Positions 59,248-64,000 of a DNA stretch of 64,000 bases are shown piece after piece. The notes beneath the pieces were generated by a model. It was not told the DNA's origin. It did no database searches and worked only from the letters and a program-made list of their open reading frames with translations. The position numbers and the translations under genes are program-made. This DNA is from Paenibacillus cookii. Lineage in GTDB: Bacteria > Bacillota > Bacilli > Paenibacillales > Paenibacillaceae. Each line of letters begins with the position of its first letter. Within the stretch, counting starts at the first letter, position 1. Location: the NCBI RefSeq assembly GCF_018333375.1, contig NZ_BORW01000026.1, forward strand, positions 1-64,000, read 5' to 3'.

Positions 59248-60861
59248 TTGAACAAGCTAACACCTCGCACGGGGACATCGAAAAAGCAGACGTTTATCCA
59301 AGGCACGATGATTTTGCTCGCCGCCGGGATCGTCAACAGGATTTTGGGATTTATTCCCCGCATCGCCCTGCCCCGCATCATCGGGGCCGAAGGCGTCGGC
59401 ATTTACCAGCTCGGATATCCTTTTTTCCTGGTGCTGGTCACCATCATCACCGGCGGGATTCCGCTTGCGGTGGCCAAGCTGATATCCGAAGCGGAAACGG
59501 AGAACAAACCGCAAAATTCCGAATTCGTCCTCCGCGTCAGCCTGATGCTGACCGTCGGTTTGGGCATTCTGTTCATGGCGCTTTCCGTCTGGCTTGCGCC
59601 CTGGGTGACGAGCCATATCCTGACGGATTCGCGCGTCTACTACACGTTTATCAGCATGAGCCCGATGCTGGTCATCGTTGCCGTATCATCCGTTTACAGA
59701 GGCTATTTTCAAGGCAAGCAAAACATGATCCCTTCCGCCGCCTCAAGCATCATCGAAACCGTGGCCAGAATCGGCTGCACGTTATGGTTCGCTTACCTGC
59801 TGCTGCCCAAGGGGATTGCTTATGCCGCGGCAGGAGCGATGCTTGGGGTAACGGCCGGCGAATTTTTCGGGCTGCTCGCCCTGTTATGGCAGTTCCGCAA
59901 GGAGCGGCCAAAGCTGGCCAAAACCGAAAAAGGCTCGCGCCATCAAGCGTCAAGCCCGGGTTTGTTTTCTCGTTTGATGGGCATCAACGTTCCGGTGACG
60001 GCAGGCAAGCTGGTCGGTTCCTTTTCTTACCTGTTCGAATCGATTATCACCGCGCAAAGCCTTGCCATCGCAGGCATCGCCACGTCCGTCGCCACCGCGC
60101 AATACGGCGCGCTGCAGGGCATGATCATTCCCGTCCTGCTCCTGCCCGGCGCGTTGACCTCTTCCCTGGCCGTATCGCTGGTTCCATCCCTTTCCGAAGC
60201 GGCTGCCCGCAAAGACAGGCTGACGATCCATAAGCGGCTCAACCAAACGATCCGGCTCGCCTTGGTTACGGGCGCTCCTTTCTCCGTGATCATGTACGTA
60301 CTCGCCGAACCGCTTTGCCGCTTGTTGTACAACAGCACGGACATCGCGGGGATGCTGCGGATGCTGGCCCCTTTTGCGCTTTTCGTCTATGTACAGGCCC
60401 CGCTGCAGGCCACGCTGCAAGCATTGGACCGCCCCGGAAGGGCGTTGTTCAACACGCTGGTCAGCGCTTCGATCAAGCTGTTCCTGATCTGGTATTTGTC
60501 TTCCCAGCCGGAATACGGCATTTACGGCGCCGTCATCGCGATCATCATCAACAGCATCGTCGTCACCATCCTTCACGGGTTTAGCATCAGCCGGCTGCTC
60601 GCGTACCGCTTCAAGCTTTTCGACATGGTGAAACTGCTTTGCGCCATGCTCATCATGGCTGCCCTAACGACGTATGCCTTCCGCCATTTTCCGTTTGCCG
60701 GCTTCGGATGGATTCAGCTTTTTGCATCGGCGCTCGTTGGCGCGGCTGCGTTCCTGGTCACGGTTTTTGCCGTGAAGCTGGTCTCGCCGCGCGACGTGAG
60801 AAGAATGCCGGTCATCGGCAAATGGTTCGGCTCGGACGAGCCGGGGAAACCTGCGGCATAA
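59248..60861 (+). CDS. spoVB: Stage V sporulation protein B (MOP-family flippase)
   Basis: About 537 residues with 12-14 membrane helices of the polysaccharide/lipid II flippase superfamily: GTMILLAAGIVNRILGFIPRIALPRIIGAEGVGIYQLGYPFF at the N-terminus is distinctive for SpoVB. It is needed for spore cortex peptidoglycan. The TTG at 59248 is preceded by AAGGGAG at about eight bases and gives the natural N-terminus; an ATG at 59158 would add 30 unsupported residues. It is convergent with the DUF421 gene, with only three bases between. Confidence 0.92.
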   Translation: MNKLTPRTGTSKKQTFIQGTMILLAAGIVNRILGFIPRIALPRIIGAEGVGIYQLGYPFFLVLVTIITGGIPLAVAKLISEAETENKPQNSEFVLRVSLMLTVGLGILFMALSVWLAPWVTSHILTDSRVYYTFISMSPMLVIVAVSSVYRGYFQGKQNMIPSAASSIIETVARIGCTLWFAYLLLPKGIAYAAAGAMLGVTAGEFFGLLALLWQFRKERPKLAKTEKGSRHQASSPGLFSRLMGINVPVTAGKLVGSFSYLFESIITAQSLAIAGIATSVATAQYGALQGMIIPVLLLPGALTSSLAVSLVPSLSEAAARKDRLTIHKRLNQTIRLALVTGAPFSVIMYVLAEPLCRLLYNSTDIAGMLRMLAPFALFVYVQAPLQATLQALDRPGRALFNTLVSASIKLFLIWYLSSQPEYGIYGAVIAIIINSIVVTILHGFSISRLLAYRFKLFDMVKLLCAMLIMAALTTYAFRHFPFAGFGWIQLFASALVGAAAFLVTVFAVKLVSPRDVRRMPVIGKWFGSDEPGKPAA

Positions 60862-60864
60862 GGT

Positions 60865-61692
60865 TTATTTCGGATCGACGTACACCTTGCCGTTCGGGTC
60901 GATCGAGCATAAAAATACGTCCTTGAACTCTTTGACGCCATGCTGCTGAATTTGATGTTTAAGCCAAAACCGGTTTTTTCTCAGCTTCCGCAAATTGTCG
61001 TCCTGCACTTTTCCGTCCATGATCAGCGGAACGGGAAGCACGCCGAAACTGAAGGTTCCGGCCGGGGCAAAAAAGAGCTTTTTCGATCTGGATCCGCCGT
61101 TTGCCGCAATCTTCCCCGCCTGCCGCGGATTTGCGGGTCGTTTTGTTTCGGGCTGCGCCCAAGCCGTGCCGCCGCTTGCCTGGGGATCGTTCCCGCCAAA
61201 CGGCTGCCGGGTTTCCTCGCGCGAAGCGGAAGGAGATTTGGGAATGACCGTCAGCTGCCCGGAGTTTTCCAGAATGGCAAATTCGACGTCCGCGATGTTT
61301 TGGATGTTTTTCCCGCGCAGCTGGAGCAGCAAATCGTCCAGGTTGTACCGCTGTTTCCGCATCTCCTCCCGGTTGAGCTTGCCCTTGGCCACAAGAATGC
61401 TCGGCTCGCCTTCGAACCATAAACGCACTTTCCTGCTCTTCAGGCTGACGATGGCAATGATCAATTGGATGATGACCAGCGTGATCATCGGAACGATCCC
61501 GTCGAAAACCGGGCGCTTGATATCTTCCAGCACAAAAACGCCGATTTCGGCGATCATGATGGAAATGACGAGATCGAAAATCGAAAGCTTTCCGATTTCC
61601 CGTTTTCCCATAATCCTTAAAGTCAGATAGATGACAAAATACATGAGTACCGTCCGAAATACGGTGACCAAAATGTGAGCAGCCACACCCAA
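60865..61692 (-). CDS. DUF421 family membrane protein (YetF/YrbG-like)
   Basis: A 275-residue protein with three N-terminal helices and LTLRIMGKREIGKLSIFDLVISI, the DUF421 hallmark, then a cytoplasmic beta domain (RKVRLWFEGEPSILVAKGKLNREEMRKQRYNLDDLLLQLRGK). Between about residues 155 and 210 is a polar, low-complexity insert that is longer than in typical 220-residue members. It lies between spoVB and the TIGR04086 gene, as B. subtilis yrbG does. Function unknown; some relatives are sporulation-linked. Confidence 0.9.
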   Translation of the reverse strand: MGVAAHILVTVFRTVLMYFVIYLTLRIMGKREIGKLSIFDLVISIMIAEIGVFVLEDIKRPVFDGIVPMITLVIIQLIIAIVSLKSRKVRLWFEGEPSILVAKGKLNREEMRKQRYNLDDLLLQLRGKNIQNIADVEFAILENSGQLTVIPKSPSASREETRQPFGGNDPQASGGTAWAQPETKRPANPRQAGKIAANGGSRSKKLFFAPAGTFSFGVLPVPLIMDGKVQDDNLRKLRKNRFWLKHQIQQHGVKEFKDVFLCSIDPNGKVYVDPK

Positions 61693-61890
61693 GCCCTCCC
61701 TTTGATGCGATATTGTTGGAAGAATATAAGGGTATTTTGGCCTTCGTCCATTTCAGGCATGCACTGCCGCGCGGATTAATAATTGGAAAATTACTTGTAC
61801 TACCCCGGGAGGCTTGGACATAGATTTACATTAACTTATGGTTTAGGGAATGACGAAAAAATTCCTAGAATGATGAAGGGGGTTCCTGTT

Positions 61891-62283
61891 ATGCACATGA
61901 TCCGGCGCGTGCTTTCTTTTCGGATTGCAAATCCGATTCTGTCCGGACTCTATTATTCTTTTTTCTGGATGATGCTTGGCGCGCTTGTCCTTTCTCTCCT
62001 GCTGTGGTCCAGCGGCATGGACGAACAAAGCCTTTCCCGCTACATTTATGTGGTCCATGCGGTTGCATCGTTGTTCGGGGGAATTGTCGCAGGCAAGCGG
62101 GCAGGAAAAAGAGGCTGGTACCAAGGCGGCCTGACGGGCATTTTGTACGGCGCGCTGATCATCATGATCGGTTTTCTCGCGCTCGACAGCCATTTGCAGA
62201 CGGGGGATCTGCTGCTGCTTGCCACGGCGTTTGCCTCGGCGGCCATCGGCGGCATGTTCGGCGTGAACCTTAAAAATAAGTGA
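61891..62283 (+). CDS. TIGR04086 family membrane protein (YrzE-like)
   Basis: A 130-residue protein with four membrane segments starting MHMIRRVLSFRIANPILSGLYYSFFWMMLGALVLS. The pattern and glycine-rich ends (GGIVAGKRAGKRGWYQGGLTGILYGALI) match TIGR04086. The ATG at 61891 follows AAGGGGG; the longer frame from 61783 has no site. Its place beside yrbG and yajC is conserved in Bacillales. Function unknown. Confidence 0.87.
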   Translation: MHMIRRVLSFRIANPILSGLYYSFFWMMLGALVLSLLLWSSGMDEQSLSRYIYVVHAVASLFGGIVAGKRAGKRGWYQGGLTGILYGALIIMIGFLALDSHLQTGDLLLLATAFASAAIGGMFGVNLKNK

Positions 62284-62358
62284 ATCGATAAGGCCTCTCC
62301 TCTTGAAATATGGTACACTAGGTTCACTTGATTCTTACAAGAGGAGGCTTTTTCTGAT

Positions 62359-63201
62359 TTGATCTACCAATCCATGCAGGGAATATCCATCGCCTCGGCA
62401 GTCGCCGTGATTCTGCTGATCTGGCTGGGTACGCTCCGCAACCCGTTCAAAGCGGCCTACCTGTTTATGAAAGAGCTGCTAACTTCGCGCAAGTTTTTGC
62501 TGCTGTTCTGCATCATGGTAGGGATTCTTCTGCTGAACAAATACGAGCTGCAGATCGAAGAAAACATGAATTACCATAAAGATTTCACGCCTTGGGTATT
62601 CGGCTTGGAAGGACATTTCGTGCAACATTTTCAGGACTTTTTCCACAGCCCGTACCTTACGCCCGTCCTCGTTTTTTTCTACGTGGTGGTTTTTCAATCG
62701 CTGCTTGTCGCGTCGCTCGGCGTTTATGTTTCCGATCAAAATAGAGTGTTCGTGCTGGCCACTTGCTTCGCGATTATCATCAACTATACGGTCGCGATTC
62801 CGTTTTACCTGTTTTTCCCGGTCAATGAGGTGTGGTCTTACCCGCCATCCGGAGCATCCTTCCTCATGCTGGAGGTCTTTCCGAACTTCGAGCAGGAGTA
62901 CAGGCCTTTATCCGGCATCAACAACTGCTTCCCAAGCCTCCATACGTCCATTTCGGTGACGATGATGGTTTTGGGATTGCGTTCCGGCAACCGACGCTTC
63001 GGCATCATGACGACGGTCAGCGCCATCATCGTGATTTTCAGCATCTTCTATCTGGGCATTCATTGGCTCACGGATATGATCGCCGGCACCATTCTGGGTC
63101 TCATCGCTTCCAATGCGGGCATCCTGTTCGCCAAGCTTTCCTTGCGAAGCCAAAACGAATCCCTGCTTCACCGGCAGCGCAAAATGTTTGGCGGATTATA
63201 A
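62359..63201 (+). CDS. PAP2-family membrane phosphatase (inositol phosphotransferase-like)
   Basis: A 280-residue protein with about six membrane helices. The catalytic motifs are NCFPSLHTSISVTM (His in the PSxH-type motif) and FYLGIHWLTDMIAG (the final His-Asp motif), in the Aur1/Ipt1-like PAP2 subgroup. It probably dephosphorylates or transfers lipid head groups at the outer membrane face. The start is TTG at 62359, preceded by GAGGAGG. It is followed by a strong terminator. Confidence 0.85.
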   Translation: MIYQSMQGISIASAVAVILLIWLGTLRNPFKAAYLFMKELLTSRKFLLLFCIMVGILLLNKYELQIEENMNYHKDFTPWVFGLEGHFVQHFQDFFHSPYLTPVLVFFYVVVFQSLLVASLGVYVSDQNRVFVLATCFAIIINYTVAIPFYLFFPVNEVWSYPPSGASFLMLEVFPNFEQEYRPLSGINNCFPSLHTSISVTMMVLGLRSGNRRFGIMTTVSAIIVIFSIFYLGIHWLTDMIAGTILGLIASNAGILFAKLSLRSQNESLLHRQRKMFGGL

Positions 63202-63230
63202 TATCGAGAGCTATACGCTTACACATGATC

Positions 63231-63265
63231 AAAGAGGCGGCTCCCTGAACGGGAACCGCCTCTTT
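63231..63265. terminator. Bidirectional terminator after the PAP2 gene
   Basis: AAAGAGGCGG-TCCC and GGGA-CCGCCTCTTT arms with A and T ends on both sides. The following 170 bases to yajC hold nothing recognisable. Confidence 0.9.
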
Positions 63266-63439
63266 GGTTAGGCTAACGATGTTGCATCTTCGCTGCAATA
63301 ACCGATTTCATCCATGCCCTTGGACGCTTCAAAGAAAGCGATCATAGGGATTTTCCCCGTATACCCGCTTCATTGTCGCTTATTGGTCATGATGAAATGA
63401 ATCCATAAGTAATCTTGTGATTCGTTATGTCGCTGCAGC

Positions 63440-63781
63440 TTATTTTTCGCCTTCGGCTGCGGTGCTGATCGCATGGCTGATCGAGTTGCGGTCGAACGTA
63501 AGCTTCGTAACGTCATTGACGCGCAATACGACCGTGTCGTCCGTAATTTCCATGATCGTCCCGTGAAGGCCCCCGATCGTAACGACCTTATCCCCTTTTT
63601 TCAATGCGCTGAGCATCGAGTTCCGGGTTTTCTGTTTCTTTTGCTGCGGACGAATAAGCAGGAAATAAAAAATCGCAAACATCAGCACGAGAGGCAAAAT
63701 CAAGCTGAGGAAGTTGCTTCCGCCGCCTGCCGCGCCGCCTGCGCCTGCCGCAATTTCAAAACTTTCGAATTTTTCGAACAT
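63440..63781 (-). CDS. yajC: Preprotein translocase subunit YajC
   Basis: A 113-residue protein: a glycine-rich N-terminal tail (AAGAGGAAGGGSNF), one membrane helix (LILPLVLMFAIFYFLLIRPQQKKQK) and the conserved cytoplasmic domain ALKKGDKVVTIGGLHGTIMEI. It associates with SecDF. ATG at 63781 is preceded by AAAGGG; the longer frame adds six residues. It lies just downstream of tgt, as usual. Confidence 0.95.
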   Translation of the reverse strand: MFEKFESFEIAAGAGGAAGGGSNFLSLILPLVLMFAIFYFLLIRPQQKKQKTRNSMLSALKKGDKVVTIGGLHGTIMEITDDTVVLRVNDVTKLTFDRNSISHAISTAAEGEK

Positions 63782-63848
63782 CCCTTTCCCCCCTTTCATG
63801 GATTAACCCCGTCGTTTCAGTTTCAGCTGCTTCCGAAAAACCTTCGGA

Positions 63849-64000
63849 TTAAAAACCTTTATCATTGTCATGAAGACCGTACTGCTCAAAAAACTCATCG
63901 CGGAAATCAAGCAGCCTGTCTTCCATGATGCTTTGCCGCACTTGCTTCATCAGGTTGATAAGGAAATGCAGGTTGTGGTACGTCGTCAGCCTGAGGCCAA
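63849..64000 (-). CDS. tgt: Queuine tRNA-ribosyltransferase, C-terminal end (partial)
   Basis: The last 49 codons run off the right edge of the window. The translated end GLRLTTYHNLHFLINLMKQV and DRLLDFRDEFFEQYG is the typical bacterial Tgt C-terminus that follows the zinc site. Tgt inserts preQ1 at the wobble position of GUN-anticodon tRNAs. The tgt-yajC order is conserved. Confidence 0.93.
   Translation of the reverse strand, partial: GLRLTTYHNLHFLINLMKQVRQSIMEDRLLDFRDEFFEQYGLHDNDKGF

Noticed and set aside
1..64000. CRISPR array, tRNA or rRNA genes, prophage or integrase
   Set aside because: No regular repeat-spacer series, no cloverleaf with CCA-type end, and no phage structural or integrase gene was seen on either strand.

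Overview
The window is chromosomal DNA from a spore-forming, moderately GC-rich Bacillales bacterium, most likely Paenibacillus or a close relative. The evidence is the gene content (SpoVB, IreB, ComN-type regulator, CymR, RelA/Rsh, YrzE/YrbG pair, CD3324-type HTH protein), the AGGAGG-type ribosome binding sites, frequent TTG/GTG starts, sigma-A promoters with TTGACA/TATAAT boxes, T-box leaders and strong rho-independent terminators. The backbone follows the well-known Bacillus order around tgt-yajC-yrzE-yrbG-spoVB-comN-secDF-recJ-apt-relA-dtd-hisS-aspS-tcdA-rarA-cymR-yrvO-mnmA-yrrD-alaS-ireB-ruvX-yrzB-mltG, read here from high to low coordinates, with accessory blocks inserted into it. No tRNA, rRNA or CRISPR array was seen.

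Layout. 1-1.2 kb: a truncated ORF that may be a transposase tail, then a lipoprotein of unknown role. 1.2-8.9 kb: mltG, two tandem DUF1292 genes, ruvX, ireB, alaS with an alanine T-box, an AI-2E family membrane protein, a zinc-ribbon protein and a PRC-barrel protein. 9-13.6 kb: cysteine desulfurase, cymR, mnmA (opposite strand) and rarA. 13.7-24.4 kb is accessory: an intracellular GH29 alpha-L-fucosidase, then a co-oriented cluster of Asp/Glu/hydantoin-type racemase, OPT transporter, DUF917, DUF1177, AroM-like and M29-like proteins next to a PucR-type regulator, and a CD3324-type HTH gene. 24.7-31.3 kb: helD, and a TPP-riboswitch-controlled ykoFEDC thiamine-precursor importer. 31.4-37.4 kb: an ABC-F gene with a long attenuator-like leader carrying a 12-codon upstream ORF, an RpoD-like sigma factor without region 1.1, a candidate small RNA, an EEP phosphatase, yhaM, and an N-terminally truncated NCS2 purine permease. 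37.5-45.5 kb: tcdA, aspS, hisS with its T-box, a stress-like hypothetical protein, a 53-residue small ORF, dtd and relA. 45.8-51.9 kb: uracil permease, a DUF4127 protein and a three-gene sugar ABC importer lacking its own ATPase. 52.2-64 kb: apt, recJ, a cation diffusion facilitator, secDF, a ComN-type regulator, spoVB, DUF421, YrzE, a PAP2 phosphatase, yajC and the 3' end of tgt.

How the parts fit. Translation and tRNA quality dominate: AlaRS, AspRS, HisRS, MnmA with its dedicated cysteine desulfurase, TcdA, Tgt and Dtd, with RelA reporting uncharged tRNA and T-boxes controlling the synthetases. The protein-export set (SecD, SecF, YajC) and cell-envelope genes (MltG, SpoVB, PAP2) form a second theme. 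The most interesting material is the uncharacterised catabolic cluster at 15.5-23.8 kb (possibly hydantoin, thiohydantoin or unusual peptide use) and the RNA-level control upstream of the ABC-F gene at 33.1-33.4 kb.
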